From Burkholderiales bacterium (GTDB lineage Bacteria > Pseudomonadota > Gammaproteobacteria > Burkholderiales > Usitatibacteraceae), in NCBI GenBank assembly GCA_017853245.1, contig JAFMJY010000010.1:1-40327 (forward strand): a DNA stretch of 40,327 nt, given 5' to 3'. The position numbers and the translations under genes were made by a program. Numbering within the stretch: the first letter of the stretch is position 1; each line of letters starts with the position of its first letter. The notes below the pieces were generated by a model, which made no database searches, was not told where the DNA came from, and saw nothing but the letters and a program-made list of their open reading frames with translations. Positions 1 through 15,987 of the stretch are shown in pieces.

Positions 1-103
1 GCGCAACGGAGTAGCCCGCGCGGGCGAGGTCGTGCGCTGCGGTAGCGCCCGAGGGCCCGCCGCCGACGATCACCGCGTCAAACACAGTCGCCGTCGCAGT
101 CAT
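1..103 (-). CDS. bchP: Geranylgeranyl reductase BchP (N-terminal fragment)
   Basis: Only the first 34 codons are present; the gene runs off the left edge. The peptide starts MTATATVFDAVIVGGGPSGA, whose GGGPSGA is the FAD dinucleotide-binding loop of the geranylgeranyl reductase family. BchP reduces the geranylgeranyl tail of bacteriochlorophyll to phytyl, the last step of bacteriochlorophyll a synthesis. The ATG (103-101) overlaps the stop of the upstream PucC-family gene as ATGA, so the two are probably translationally coupled. The fold alone would fit many flavoproteins; the name rests on position after bchG and the PucC-family gene, which is the usual order in purple bacteria. Confidence 0.85.
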   Translation of the reverse strand, partial: MTATATVFDAVIVGGGPSGATAAHDLARAGYSVA

Positions 104-1470
104 GCCCGGGCTCCTTCCAAATTGAGGGATGCGTTCGGCTCCGCAGCTTCATCGTCCTGTGCCGTATCGCCGACTTCACGGACTGGGATGCGCGCTGCAA
201 GCACCGCGGCGACGAAGAACAGCAAGCCTTCGATCGCGAACACGACGGCATAAGCCATCAACGGCGAGCCCAGCGTGGCGCGAGCGACATCCACCGCGAC
301 GGTGCCAAGAAACCCGCCAGAGCCAAATGCCACCGCCTGGGCCGCGCCCCACATGCCCATGCGCACCCCCTCGCGGGATTTCCGGCCCGCCGTGACCAGC
401 GCCATCATGGAGCCGATGGCGGCAATGGCGTAGGCCCCGTTCGCGAGCCCCAGGAAGAAGACCGACGCCTTCAGCGGCCAGGAGTCACCCACCAAGCCTG
501 CGACGGCCAGCCCCAGCAGCGCGAGGCCGGAGGCGATGCAGCCCGCGATGATCCAGCGGCGAAGGATCGACGCCCGCCCGCCCCGGCCGACGCCAGCCGC
601 GATCGCGATGAAGATCATGCCGGCGAGCACGCCGCCGTGCTGCACGCCCGAGAGCTTGGTGGACTCGCCCGGCGTCATGCCGAAGATCGCTCCGGCGAAC
701 GGCTCGAGGATCAGGTCCTGCGCGCCATACGCGAGCATCGACACAAAGATGAAAATCGTGAACCGGCGAGCCGCAGATTCCGCCCACACCTGCTGAAGCG
801 CAACCCGAAAGGGCGTCTTGGGCGCCGGGGCTTGCCTCTCGGCGACTGGCAGCGGTGGCCCAGCGCGCCCCTCGACGCCCCACACCGCCAGCAGCGTCAC
901 CGCCATGGCGATCACCGATACACCCGACGTGACCGCCACCAGCCGCGACGGCGAGTAAGGGTCGAGCAGATGGCCCGCCACGCCCGCCGTGACGGCGAAG
1001 CCGGCAATCATCATGACCCACACGATGGTTGCCGCCGGAGCCCGCCGGCGATCGTCGACGCGCTTGGCGAGCAGCACGAGCAGGTTGGTGCCTGCCGCGC
1101 CGACGCCAATGCCAATCAGGAAGAAACCGAGCACCGCCAGCGCGATGCCCGCCGAGAGCTCCGTCGACATCCACGCCGTGGCCATGGCGGCCACCACGCC
1201 GCCGGTGGCCAGCACCGCCATGCCGCCGAGGATCCACGGCGTGCGCCGGCCGCCGACATCCGACCCGTGCCCCAGCCGGGGGCGCAGAAACTGCAGCGCG
1301 TAGTGCCAGGCCACGAGCGCGCCCGGCAGCATCGCTGGCAGCGTCAACTCCACCACCATCACTCGGTTGAGGGTCGACGTGGTCATCACCACGATCGCGC
1401 CCAGCGCGGTCTGGACGAGGCCGAGGCGGAGGATGCCCAGCCAGCCAAGAGGGGGCATCGCGGCACTCAT
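100..1470 (-). CDS. PucC-family membrane protein (ORF428 type) between bchG and bchP
   Basis: This 456-residue, very hydrophobic protein has about twelve predicted membrane spans and belongs to the PucC/LhaA branch of the major facilitator superfamily. The signature TLNRVMVVEL lies near residues 32-41, matching TLNRVMIVE in the two other members in this window. The ATG at 1470 overlaps the bchG stop (ATGA), and the frame's longer upstream extension lies wholly inside bchG, so the short start is preferred. Family members deliver or shield bacteriochlorophyll during light-harvesting complex assembly. The member placed between bchG and bchP (ORF428) is widely conserved, but its precise job is less clear than that of LhaA or PucC. 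The short hydrophilic C-terminal tail is acidic. Confidence 0.88.
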   Translation of the reverse strand: MSAAMPPLGWLGILRLGLVQTALGAIVVMTTSTLNRVMVVELTLPAMLPGALVAWHYALQFLRPRLGHGSDVGGRRTPWILGGMAVLATGGVVAAMATAWMSTELSAGIALAVLGFFLIGIGVGAAGTNLLVLLAKRVDDRRRAPAATIVWVMMIAGFAVTAGVAGHLLDPYSPSRLVAVTSGVSVIAMAVTLLAVWGVEGRAGPPLPVAERQAPAPKTPFRVALQQVWAESAARRFTIFIFVSMLAYGAQDLILEPFAGAIFGMTPGESTKLSGVQHGGVLAGMIFIAIAAGVGRGGRASILRRWIIAGCIASGLALLGLAVAGLVGDSWPLKASVFFLGLANGAYAIAAIGSMMALVTAGRKSREGVRMGMWGAAQAVAFGSGGFLGTVAVDVARATLGSPLMAYAVVFAIEGLLFFVAAVLAARIPVREVGDTAQDDEAAEPNASLNLEGARA

Positions 1471-2384
1471 GACGCGACCGCGCCGCCGTGGCCCAACGCG
1501 ATCGCGGTGGCGAGCATGCCGAGCACGAACAGGCTGACCCCCGTGGCGTTGTACCAGGGGGCGAGGCCGCGCGGGTCGCGCAGCAGGCGCGCCATGCAAG
1601 CCACTTGTGCCACGAGCGATGCCGTCACCAGCGCGGCGCTGAGGCCGTGGCCCCCGTGCGCCAGCAGCGCGATCACGCCCACCTGCGGCACCGCCATCAT
1701 CACGCAGGCCACGCGCGCGGCCCGCTCCGGGCCCAGGCGCGCGGGCAGCGAGCCCACACCCAGCGCACGATCGCCGGCGAGCGACTTGAAATCGTTGAGC
1801 GTCATGATTCCGTGCGCTCCGGCGCTGTAGAGCAACGCCACGAGCAGCACCCGCATATCCGGTATCGCTCCACCCGCCAGTAGGGATGCGCCAGTGAGCC
1901 AGGCGAGTCCTTCATACGACATCCCGCAGGCCGCATTGCCCCACCAGCCGTTCTGCTTGAGCCGAACGGGGGGTGCGCTGTACGCCCAGGCGAGCAGCAG
2001 CCCGAGGCCAGCCGCCGCGAGGACAAAGGGGCCCAGCGCCGCCGCCAGCGCAATCGACAGGGCTGTCCAGAGCAGCGCGAGGTAGAGGCCCCAGCGGCCG
2101 GGGATGCGGCCCGAGGGGATGGGTCGGCCCGGCTCGTTGATGGCGTCCACGTGCCGGTCGAACCAGTCGTTCACGACTTGACTGGTGGCGCAAAGCAGCG
2201 GCCCCGCCAACAGGATGCCGAGGATCACGAGGTGCCAGCGCCCATCCGGCGAAATGCCCGACGACACGACGCCGCAACCGAATGCCCACATGGGGGGAAA
2301 CCACGTGACCGGCTTCAGGAGCTCGACAATGGCCCCCGGCGAGGGGAGGCCCAGGGCGGCGGGCGGGGCTGCGGCGCGGGTCAT
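1467..2384 (-). CDS. bchG: Bacteriochlorophyll synthase BchG
   Basis: This 305-residue UbiA-family membrane prenyltransferase esterifies bacteriochlorophyllide a with geranylgeranyl diphosphate. The aspartate-rich motif that binds the Mg-diphosphate is clear: N72-D73, D76 and D80 in NDWFDRHVDAINEPGRPIP. A second motif, NDFKSLAGDR, lies in the C-terminal half. There are several hydrophobic membrane spans. Length fits the family (about 300). It heads a tight minus-strand set: its stop overlaps the start of the PucC-family gene, which in turn overlaps bchP. An 83-base gap separates it from ppsR upstream. Confidence 0.95.
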   Translation of the reverse strand: MTRAAAPPAALGLPSPGAIVELLKPVTWFPPMWAFGCGVVSSGISPDGRWHLVILGILLAGPLLCATSQVVNDWFDRHVDAINEPGRPIPSGRIPGRWGLYLALLWTALSIALAAALGPFVLAAAGLGLLLAWAYSAPPVRLKQNGWWGNAACGMSYEGLAWLTGASLLAGGAIPDMRVLLVALLYSAGAHGIMTLNDFKSLAGDRALGVGSLPARLGPERAARVACVMMAVPQVGVIALLAHGGHGLSAALVTASLVAQVACMARLLRDPRGLAPWYNATGVSLFVLGMLATAIALGHGGAVAS

Positions 2385-2467
2385 GGGGCCACGTTAATAC
2401 GTGACACCCGAGACCGTCAATTGAGGCTTACATCCGCTGCCGATGCAGGTGACCCTGGCGCGATGCT

Positions 2468-3889
2468 TCAGGCGTCGCCGTCCGCTCCCCGTTCGCCCAA
2501 CCCGTACCGGCGCAGTTTCACGTAGAGGCTCTGGCGGCTGAGGCCGAGCATCTCCGCCGCCGACGCCCGATTGTCCCGCGTCAGTTCCAGCGCCGCCTGA
2601 ATGCACAGCCGTTCAATCAGGTCGGTGGATTCGCCCACGATCTCGCGCATGGGCACCCGGCCCACGAGCTCCTTGAGTTGCGCTACCGACCGGGGCACCG
2701 TCGACTTCGCCGCGGCAGCCGGCTCCGCAGGCAGTCGGCGGCCGACGTTGCGAATGACGAAGGCAAGCGCTGGCGGGTCCGTCGACGGCACCGAGGCCGC
2801 CGAGATCTCCACCTCCGCCGCCACGCCGTTCTCGCCGCGCAAGGTCGTCGCGAACAGCCGAACGCTCCCGTGTTGCCTGAGGTTGGTGAGCAGCACCTGC
2901 AGGTCCACCCCCGGGCGGCCGAGCCAGCGATCGAGCGACTCGCCGCGAGCCTGCTCCTCGGAGGCCAGCTGGGCGAGTTCCTGGAACGACGGGTTGGCAA
3001 GCATCACGTGACCCTGCATGTCCGTAAGCACGAACGCGTCGGGCGATTCCTGAATGGCCGCGAGCATCGTCGCCCGGCCCTTGGGGTCCCTCGACGTCGC
3101 CGCGGCAGCAGGCAGGGTGAGACGCACGAAGAAAGCCGCCGATTTCTCATGGCGGAAGAGCGAGGCCGTCACGTCACACTCGCCCCGGCCCGCCGCCAGC
3201 CGGACCCGAACATCCTCGGCCTTGCCGGAAGTCCGCGCCGACGAGATGAGCGCAGCGACCTTGTCCGCATCGAGCGCGTCGAAGCACTCCGCAAAGGACC
3301 GGCCCACGACGCGGCTCACGCTCTCGCCCAGAAGGAGGCCGACAGCCGGGTTCGCCTCGGCCACTTTTTCGCCGGCAGCGTCGACCACGAGGATGGCTTC
3401 CGACGACATCTGGAACAGCAACCGGTAGCGCGTCTCGACCTGGCGCAAGCGCCAGTAGTCGCGCTCCATCGACTGCTGGGCTTCGACCAGCCGGGCTTGC
3501 AGCGCGGCCAACGCCCGCAGGTCGCGGCCGATGGCAATGACCTGGCCCTTGGTGCCGACCCGGAGGGCTGAATAGAGAACCGGCACGTCGGCACCGTGCA
3601 CGGAGGGATGGTTGACGTGGCGCCCCTTCGTGGCTGCGCCGGGGGCGGCATCGCGCAGCAGCGCCTCGACCTTCGGGCGGCTCTCCGGGGTGACCGTGTC
3701 GATCCAGGGTTGGCCGACCCACTTGGCGTATCCCTCGCGGGACAGCTCGTCGCTTCCAAAGGACACGTCGCGGATGACGCCTTCGCGATCCATCACGAGA
3801 GCCACATCCGCGGCGGCAGCCAGAAGGGACGCCGCCTGCTCAGGCTGCAGCCCATCGAGCAGTTTGGCGGGGGAGGCGAACGGCTTCAC
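2468..3889 (-). CDS. ppsR: Transcriptional repressor PpsR/CrtJ
   Basis: PpsR is the aerobic repressor of bch, crt and light-harvesting genes. It binds TGT-N12-ACA operators as a tetramer. Visible here are a first PAS region (about residues 12-120), a Gln-containing linker helix (125-150), a second PAS (about 152-260), a third PAS (about 272-385) and a C-terminal Fis-type helix-turn-helix (about 432-463, with SAAEMLGLSRQSLYVKLRRY). Cys429 in ERLCIQAALELT matches the redox-active cysteine before the CrtJ HTH; C202 and C238 are the others. No ATG lies in the expected place. The reading frame extends upstream into aerR, but the GTG at 3889 gives 473 residues, close to the family's ~465-470, so it is chosen. 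The ribosome-binding site is weak. Confidence 0.93.
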   Translation of the reverse strand: MKPFASPAKLLDGLQPEQAASLLAAAADVALVMDREGVIRDVSFGSDELSREGYAKWVGQPWIDTVTPESRPKVEALLRDAAPGAATKGRHVNHPSVHGADVPVLYSALRVGTKGQVIAIGRDLRALAALQARLVEAQQSMERDYWRLRQVETRYRLLFQMSSEAILVVDAAGEKVAEANPAVGLLLGESVSRVVGRSFAECFDALDADKVAALISSARTSGKAEDVRVRLAAGRGECDVTASLFRHEKSAAFFVRLTLPAAAATSRDPKGRATMLAAIQESPDAFVLTDMQGHVMLANPSFQELAQLASEEQARGESLDRWLGRPGVDLQVLLTNLRQHGSVRLFATTLRGENGVAAEVEISAASVPSTDPPALAFVIRNVGRRLPAEPAAAAKSTVPRSVAQLKELVGRVPMREIVGESTDLIERLCIQAALELTRDNRASAAEMLGLSRQSLYVKLRRYGLGERGADGDA

Positions 3890-3974
3890 GAAAGACGGGT
3901 CGGTTACGGTTGGCGGGAGCGAAAAGAACAGGCGCTCCGGCGGGCGCGCATTATGCGTATTGACGGGCGCGCCG

Positions 3975-4832
3975 TCACGCCATCGGCACGTCCACGCCCT
4001 GGGCCAATCGGCGGGTTGCTTCCTGGACAGCCAGGCGGGCGTCGGTCGACACCCAATCGGCCGGCAGGCTTGCGGCCACGTCCGGCTGGGCGTCAAACAG
4101 CCGGCCCCCGGCGAAGATCAGCACGTCCGGGTTGCAGCTGCTGCTTCGCACGGCCTGGATGCAGGCGCGGGTCGTGGCCAAGCGCGACTCCGTGGCAAGA
4201 GAAAGGCCCACGGCGTCAAACGGCTCGGCCGCCACCCACTCTCGCAATTCCTCCACCGAGGCCGGAGCGCTGCCCGACACCTCCCACCCCGCGCGGCGGA
4301 AAAAATCGCCGAGAACGGCAGCGCCGAAGATGTGACCCTCCCCGGGAACCGGAACGAGTAGCGCCCGACGCGAAGACCGGCCCCGGCTTGGCACGGGCGG
4401 CACGACGGTACCCAGCGTGCGAAGGGCTTCATGCAGGCGGTAGAGCCCGAGCGTCACCTCGGCGATGTTGCGGTCGTCGTCGACCCATTGCTCACCCAGC
4501 CGGCGGGCCGCGGGGCCCAGCAGGCCCAGGCTGATGTCCTCGACCGGGATGCCCCGCCGAACAAACCGGAGCACGAAAGTGCTGGCGGCGTCGTGTTCCG
4601 CTGACAGCGACAGGGCCGCCAGCTCCTCTACCGCGCCCACCGGGGGTTGCCACTGCCCGGCCGATGTGGGCCTGTCCCGCCCGTGAGCGCCCACTAACAA
4701 AGGGATGATCTCGACAGCGACCGTGTGCTCCAGCACGGGCTGAAGTCGGTCGATGGAACCCGGCGGCGAGGCGGCGGCGTTCCGGCTGCCGGAGCTTGAG
4801 CCCCCCGGAGGCGCCTTGCGAATCCCGGTCAT
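3975..4832 (-). CDS. aerR: B12-binding photosynthesis regulator AerR/PpaA
   Basis: This 285-residue protein combines a helical segment (about 70-145) with a cobalamin-binding Rossmann-type domain (about 155-270). Key marks are W116 in GEQWVDDD, H134 in YRLHEALRTLG (a candidate cobalamin ligand by comparison with AerR) and the motif PGEGHIFG (163-170), the AerR/PpaA form of the DxHxxG loop of B12 proteins. In Rhodobacter, AerR binds cobalamin in the light and relieves CrtJ/PpsR repression; PpaA acts as an oxygen-dependent activator. The gene sits just upstream of ppsR, as in other purple bacteria, and is divergent from bchF. The first 28 residues are low in complexity and may be dispensable. 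Confidence 0.92.
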   Translation of the reverse strand: MTGIRKAPPGGSSSGSRNAAASPPGSIDRLQPVLEHTVAVEIIPLLVGAHGRDRPTSAGQWQPPVGAVEELAALSLSAEHDAASTFVLRFVRRGIPVEDISLGLLGPAARRLGEQWVDDDRNIAEVTLGLYRLHEALRTLGTVVPPVPSRGRSSRRALLVPVPGEGHIFGAAVLGDFFRRAGWEVSGSAPASVEELREWVAAEPFDAVGLSLATESRLATTRACIQAVRSSSCNPDVLIFAGGRLFDAQPDVAASLPADWVSTDARLAVQEATRRLAQGVDVPMA

Positions 4833-4909
4833 TCGATTTCCTTCCGATGCTGCGCCGCAGCACTACGGGCACACCCTGCCAAGGCGTCTGGCGGGGCGCG
4901 AAGGCTTCC

Positions 4910-4938
4910 TTATTAGTCCTGACGGGAAGATCCGTCAA
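4910..4938 (-). promoter_or_regulatory. Candidate sigma-70 promoter of aerR-ppsR
   Basis: Read on the minus strand, TTGACG (4938-4933) is followed after 17 bases by TAATAA (4915-4910). Transcription would begin about 70 bases before the aerR ATG. The -35 element carries the same GTCAA half-site that recurs in the neighbouring PpsR-like operators, so autoregulation by PpsR is plausible. This is sequence pattern only; other -35 choices exist in the same AT-rich patch. Confidence 0.4.
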
Positions 4939-4949
4939 TCAGATTTATC

Positions 4950-4965
4950 TGTCAACTCGATTTAA

Positions 4966-4967
<2 letters not shown>
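4950..4967. promoter_or_regulatory. PpsR-like operator 1, aerR/bchF region
   Basis: TGTCAACTCGATTTAACG fits TGT-N12-ACA except for the last base (ACG). The identical ending occurs in the second operator upstream of bchC, which supports a real variant. It lies between divergent aerR and bchF and shares two bases with operator 2. Confidence 0.6.
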
Positions 4968-6802
<1,835 letters not shown>

Positions 6803-6812
6803 GGACGTCCGC

Positions 6813-8397
6813 GTGCAACTGACCCTCTGGACCTACGAAGGCCCGCCCCACGTCGGCGCCATGCGCGTGGCCACTTCGATGAACGATGTGCACCTGGTGC
6901 TGCATGCGCCTCAGGGGGACACCTACGCGGATCTGCTGTTCACGATGATCGATCGCCGCTCCGCGCGCCCACCGGTCAGCTACACCACATTTCAGGCCCG
7001 AGACCTCGGCGGGGATACCGCCAACCTGGTGACCTCCGCGATCCGGGAGGCCGTGGATCGCTTTCAGCCCAAGGCGCTGCTCGTCGGCGAGTCCTGCACG
7101 GCCGAGCTGATCCAGGACCAATGCGGCGCCCTGGCCCGGGGAATGGGGCTCACGCTGCCGGTAATTCCGCTCGAGCTGCCGGCGTACTCCAAGAAAGAGA
7201 ATTGGGGCGCGGCCGAAACCTTCTATCACCTCGTTCGCGGCCTTCTGGCAGACCGGGTGCCAGCACCCGGTGCCGCCCGGGAACCCCGGCCCGCCGGCAG
7301 GCGACCACGGGCCAACCTGCTCGGACCCACCGCGCTGGGCTTTCGCTGCCGGGACGACGTGGAAGAGATCGCGCGGCTGCTCGCTCGCATGGGCATCGAG
7401 GTGAACGTCGTGGCTCCCCTTGGCGCGAGCCCCGACGACATTCGCCGGCTGCCCGAGGCGGATTTCAACATCGACCTGTACCCGGAAGTTTCCCGAACCA
7501 CCGCCGCCTGGCTGGAGCGGGCCTTTGCGATGCCACGCACCCACGTCGTGCCGATGGGCGTTGGCGCCACCCGCGATTTCATTCGCGAGGTCGCGACGCT
7601 CGCAGGCGTCGATGCAGCGCCCGTTCTCGCTGCCGAGAAGGCCGGGGATCGCGCGCAGCACGCCTCCGCCTCGCGCGCACCGTGGTACGCGCAGTCCGTG
7701 GACTCGACCTACCTCACCGGCAAGCGCGTCTTCATCTTCGGCGACGCCACCCACGCCATCGCTGCCGCGCGCATCGCCTCCGAGGAGATGGGCTTCACGG
7801 TTGTCGGCCTTGGCACGTATTCCCGCGAGTTTGCCCGGGACGTGCGCGAGGCCGCCCAGCGCTACGGCCTCGAAGCCCTGATTACCGACGACTACCTCGA
7901 CGTGGAGCGGGCCGTGGCCGAGGCGGCCCCGGAACTCGTGCTGGGCACGCAGATGGAGCGCCACATCGCCAAGCGGCTTGGCGTTGCCTGCGCCGTGATC
8001 TCGGCGCCGATTCACGTCCAGGACGTGCCTGCACGGTACAGCCCCGCCTTCGGCTTCGAGGGCGCCAACGGGCTGTTCGATGCCTGGGTCCACCCCCTCG
8101 TGATGGGCCTCGAGGAGCACCTGCTGCAGATGTTCCGCGACGACTTCGAATTTCACGATGGCGCCGCCGCCTCGCACCTGCCCCGCTCCGGTGGCCAGCG
8201 CGCCCCGGAGGGCAACGTGGCCGTGCTTGAGCGGCCCGTCGAGTCGCCCGCCGCGGCAGGCGACCCTGTCTGGACGCCCGACGGCGAGAAAGAACTGGGG
8301 AAGATCCCGTTCTTCGTGCGTGGCAAGGCTCGCCGCAACACCGAACGCTTCGCGCGCGAGCGCGGGCTTGCGCAGATTTCCGTCGAGACCCTCTACG

Positions 8398-8423
<26 letters not shown>
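6813..8423 (+). CDS. bchB: DPOR subunit B, BchB
   Basis: BchB is the partner of BchN in dark protochlorophyllide reductase. The 536-residue product starts with GTG at 6813 ([20 protein letters not shown]). This start places the unusual cluster ligand aspartate exactly at D36 (HAPQGD), as known for BchB, and GAGGACG lies five bases upstream. Conserved parts include [13 protein letters not shown] and, toward the middle, [12 protein letters not shown]. The C-terminal part (about 480-536) holds the small protochlorophyllide-contacting domain. The end overlaps the bchH start by 26 bases. Confidence 0.96.
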
Positions 8424-13045
<4,622 letters not shown>

Positions 13046-13046
<1 letters not shown>

Positions 13047-13747
13047 TGCGCTCCGCCACTTACGAATCCCGGCGCGGCGAGCTCGAAACCTATTTCGACC
13101 GGACCGCGGCCGATGCATGGGCGCGCCTGACGTCTGACGCGCCAGTGAGCCGCATCCGCGCTACCGTGCGAGCGGGACGCGACACCATGCGATCGACGCT
13201 GCTCGACTGGCTGCCGCAGGACCTCCGAGGCCGGCGGGTGCTGGACGCCGGCTGCGGCACGGGCGCCCTCGCGGTGGAAGCGGCGAAGCGGGGCGCGCAA
13301 GTCGTTGCAGTCGACATCTCCGGAACCCTCGTCGGGCTGGCGAAACAACGGGCCCCCGCGATCCAGAGCGGCGGCAACGTCGAGTTCCTGGTCGGCGACA
13401 TGCTCGATGCCTCGCTTGGCACGTTCGACCACGTCGTGGCGATGGACTCGCTGATCCACTACGACGTGGGCGACATCCTGCGCGTGCTGTCGACGCTCGC
13501 CGCGCGCACGCGCTGTTCCATGGCCGTCACTTTTGCGCCACGAACGCCGGCGCTCGCTGCCCTGCACGCGGTAGGGCGGTTGTTCCCCCGCGGCGATCGG
13601 GCGCCCGCCCTGCAGCCGGTGGCGGAATCCGCGCTTGTCGAAGGGGTGCGTGGCGAGGCCGCGCTGGCGGGCTTTCACCTCGGCCGCTCTCAGCGCGTGA
13701 GCCGGGGCTTCTACACGTCCCAGGCGCTGGAGCTGGTGGCTCGGTGA
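13046..13747 (+). CDS. bchM: Mg-protoporphyrin IX methyltransferase BchM
   Basis: BchM methylates the C13 propionate of Mg-protoporphyrin IX using S-adenosylmethionine, giving the substrate of AcsF. The 233-residue protein has the class I SAM-binding motif VLDAGCGTGALAVEAA (about 65-80) and the acidic second motif VVAVDIS. The early segment LETYFDRTAADAWARLTSD is typical of BchM/ChlM. The start overlaps the bchL stop; the end overlaps the lhaA GTG start as GTGA. Confidence 0.95.
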
Positions 13748-15171
13748 GCCTGCTGCGCGCCATGGCCCAGGGATGGAAACGCGTGGGAACGCGCTGGCTG
13801 CCCTTTGCCGATGCCGCCACCCCAGACCTGCCGCTCCCCCGCCTGCTGCGGCTCTCCTTGATTCAAGTGTCGGTGGGCATGGCCGCAGCGCTGCTCATCG
13901 GAACCCTGAATCGGGTCATGATCGTGGAGATGGGCGTGTCCGCCGCGCTCGTGGCAGTGATGGTGGCGATACCGCTGCTCATCGCGCCGCTTCGCGCCGT
14001 TGTCGGCCATCGGTCCGACCATCACCGGTCGTATCTCGGCTGGCGGCGGGTGCCCTACATCTGGATGGGCACGCTCATCCAGTTCGGCGGGCTCGCCATC
14101 ATGCCCTTCGCGCTGATCCTGCTCTCCGGCGATACCCGGGGCCCGGAGTGGATTGGGGCCACGGCAGCGGCCCTCGCCTTTCTTCTGGTCGGCGCTGGCC
14201 TGCAAACCACCCAGACGGCAGGGCTCGCGCTGGCAGCCGACCTCGCCGCGCCCCCGTCGCGCCCGCGAGTCGTGGCGTTGATGTACGTGATGTTGCTCTT
14301 CGGGATGCTCGGCGGCGGGCTCGCCTTCGCGATGCTGCTGGATGCATACACGCCGGTGCGGCTCATCCGTGTCGTTCAGGGCGCCGCGCTCGCCACGATG
14401 GCGTTGAACCTTTTCGCGCTCTGGAAACAGGAGCCCCGGGATCCCTCGCGCACTCGCCCGTCGATCGAGCGCCCCGACTTCCTCGCGGCCTGGCGGGCGT
14501 ATCGGCAGAGGCCGGGCGCCACCCGGTTTCTGCTGGCCACTGGCCTGGGAACCGCCGCGTTCAGCATGCAGGACATCATTCTCGAGCCCTATGGCGCAGA
14601 GGTGCTGGGGCTCGGCGTCGGCGCCACGGCGTCGCTCACCGCGCTCTCGGCGCTGGGTGCGCTGGCCGCCGTGGCCCTCGCCGCTCACGCGCTGTCGCGC
14701 GGCATCGATCCGCTTCGCCTTGCCGGGGTTGGCGTCATCGCCGGCCTCGCCGCTTTTTCCGCCGTCGTCTTTGCCGCGCCGCTCGAATCCTCCGTGCTCT
14801 TTCGAGGTGGCACCCTGCTGATCGGTTTCGGCGGCGGTTTTTTCTTCGTGTCGACCCTCACTCACGTGATGGGCATGGAAGCGGCAGGCCTCAGTGGCCT
14901 CGCGCTAGGCGCCTGGGGCGCCGTGCAGGCCGCGGCCAACGGCCTGGCCGTTGCCCTGGGCGGGGTCCTTCGGGACGTCGTTGGCTCGGCCGCCAGCGTC
15001 GGCCTCCTCGGGCCCGCGCTCGCCGACTCCGCGACGGGATACAGCTTTGTCTATCACCTCGAAATTGCCTTGCTGTTCGGCACGCTCGTGGCGCTGGGGC
15101 CGCTCGTTCATTTGCGACGAGCCTCGACGCCTTCCCCTCACCGCTTCGGGCTCGCCTCGCTTCCCGGCTAG
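13744..15171 (+). CDS. lhaA: LH1 assembly factor LhaA (PucC family)
   Basis: This 475-residue, twelve-span major-facilitator-like protein belongs to the PucC/LhaA family and is named LhaA from its place between bchM and puhA, where the LH1 assembly gene sits in other purple bacteria. The start is GTG at 13744, overlapping the bchM stop. The N-terminal block WLPFADAATPDLPLPRLLRL and the motif TLNRVMIVEMGVSA are nearly repeated in the second paralogue at 18982. The protein aids insertion of bacteriochlorophyll into, or oligomerisation of, the LH1 ring in the membrane. Confidence 0.92.
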   Translation: MSLLRAMAQGWKRVGTRWLPFADAATPDLPLPRLLRLSLIQVSVGMAAALLIGTLNRVMIVEMGVSAALVAVMVAIPLLIAPLRAVVGHRSDHHRSYLGWRRVPYIWMGTLIQFGGLAIMPFALILLSGDTRGPEWIGATAAALAFLLVGAGLQTTQTAGLALAADLAAPPSRPRVVALMYVMLLFGMLGGGLAFAMLLDAYTPVRLIRVVQGAALATMALNLFALWKQEPRDPSRTRPSIERPDFLAAWRAYRQRPGATRFLLATGLGTAAFSMQDIILEPYGAEVLGLGVGATASLTALSALGALAAVALAAHALSRGIDPLRLAGVGVIAGLAAFSAVVFAAPLESSVLFRGGTLLIGFGGGFFFVSTLTHVMGMEAAGLSGLALGAWGAVQAAANGLAVALGGVLRDVVGSAASVGLLGPALADSATGYSFVYHLEIALLFGTLVALGPLVHLRRASTPSPHRFGLASLPG

Positions 15172-15201
15172 CCCGCCGTACCCACGCCACAGGAGGTCCT
15201 C

Positions 15202-15987
15202 ATGGAAACCGGCGCCATCACGCAGTACATCGACGTTGCCCAGGTCGTTCTTTATCTTTTCTGGCTGTTCTTCGTCGGCCTGATCCTCTATTTGCGGCGG
15301 GAGGACAAGCGCGAGGGCTATCCGCTCGTGTCGGATCGCACCAACCGCACCTCGCGCGTGCAGGTGGTGGGCTATCCCGAGATGCCCGACCCGAAAGCCT
15401 TCACATTGCACGACGGCTCCACCGTGATGGCGCCTTCGGGCAAGGCGGAGTCGGGCGACATCAAGGCAAGGCCCATTGGCGCCTGGCCGGGCGCGCCGCT
15501 GGAGCCGACCGGCAACCCCATGCTCGACGGCGTTGGGCCCGGCTCCTATGCGCAAAGGGCGGACGTGCCCGACATGACGCTCGAGGGAACACCGAAGATC
15601 GTTCCCCTTCGCACTGCGCCCGATTACGGGCTCGAAGAGCGCAGCCCCGACCCGCGCGGCATGAAAGTCGTTGGCGCCGATGGGGCCATCGGCGGCACGG
15701 TTTGTGATGTCTGGGTCGACAAGTCCGAGCCGCAGGTTCGCTTCCTGGAGGTCGAGGTCAGCCACGGCAGTGGCAATCGCAAGGCCCTGCTGCCCATCGG
15801 CCTGGCGAAGGTGAATGCGTGGCGCAAGGAAATCCATGTGCACTCGATACTGGGGCGCCAGTTCGCGGATGTCCCGGGCCTGAAGCATCCGGATCAGGTG
15901 ACGCTCCTGGAGGAAGAAAAAATCTACGGCTACTACGGCGGCGGCAAGCTGTACGCGACGCCGGGCCGCCTCGGCCCCTGGTTGTGA
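15202..15987 (+). CDS. puhA: Reaction centre H subunit PuhA
   Basis: PuhA caps the cytoplasmic face of the L-M reaction centre and channels protons to QB. The 261-residue protein has a short periplasmic end, one membrane helix (about residues 12-31, VAQVVLYLFWLFFVGLILYL) and a PRC-barrel domain covering the rest. Family landmarks are REDKREGYPL after the helix, GVGPGSYAQRAD in the middle and YGYYGGGKLYATP near the end. AGGAGGT at 15191-15197 is a strong Shine-Dalgarno, suggesting higher translation than its neighbours. The stop overlaps the puhB GTG. Confidence 0.97.
   Translation: METGAITQYIDVAQVVLYLFWLFFVGLILYLRREDKREGYPLVSDRTNRTSRVQVVGYPEMPDPKAFTLHDGSTVMAPSGKAESGDIKARPIGAWPGAPLEPTGNPMLDGVGPGSYAQRADVPDMTLEGTPKIVPLRTAPDYGLEERSPDPRGMKVVGADGAIGGTVCDVWVDKSEPQVRFLEVEVSHGSGNRKALLPIGLAKVNAWRKEIHVHSILGRQFADVPGLKHPDQVTLLEEEKIYGYYGGGKLYATPGRLGPWL

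Noticed and set aside
2394-2420. Possible bchG promoter (TTGACG, 15 bases, TATTAA on the minus strand)
   Set aside because: The 15-base spacing is too short for a good sigma-70 promoter, and no TGT-N12-ACA site accompanies it. Left unannotated.
3890-4096. A longer PpsR starting at the ATG at 4096
   Set aside because: It would overlap aerR by over 100 bases and add about 69 residues unlike the family; the GTG at 3889 gives the normal length.
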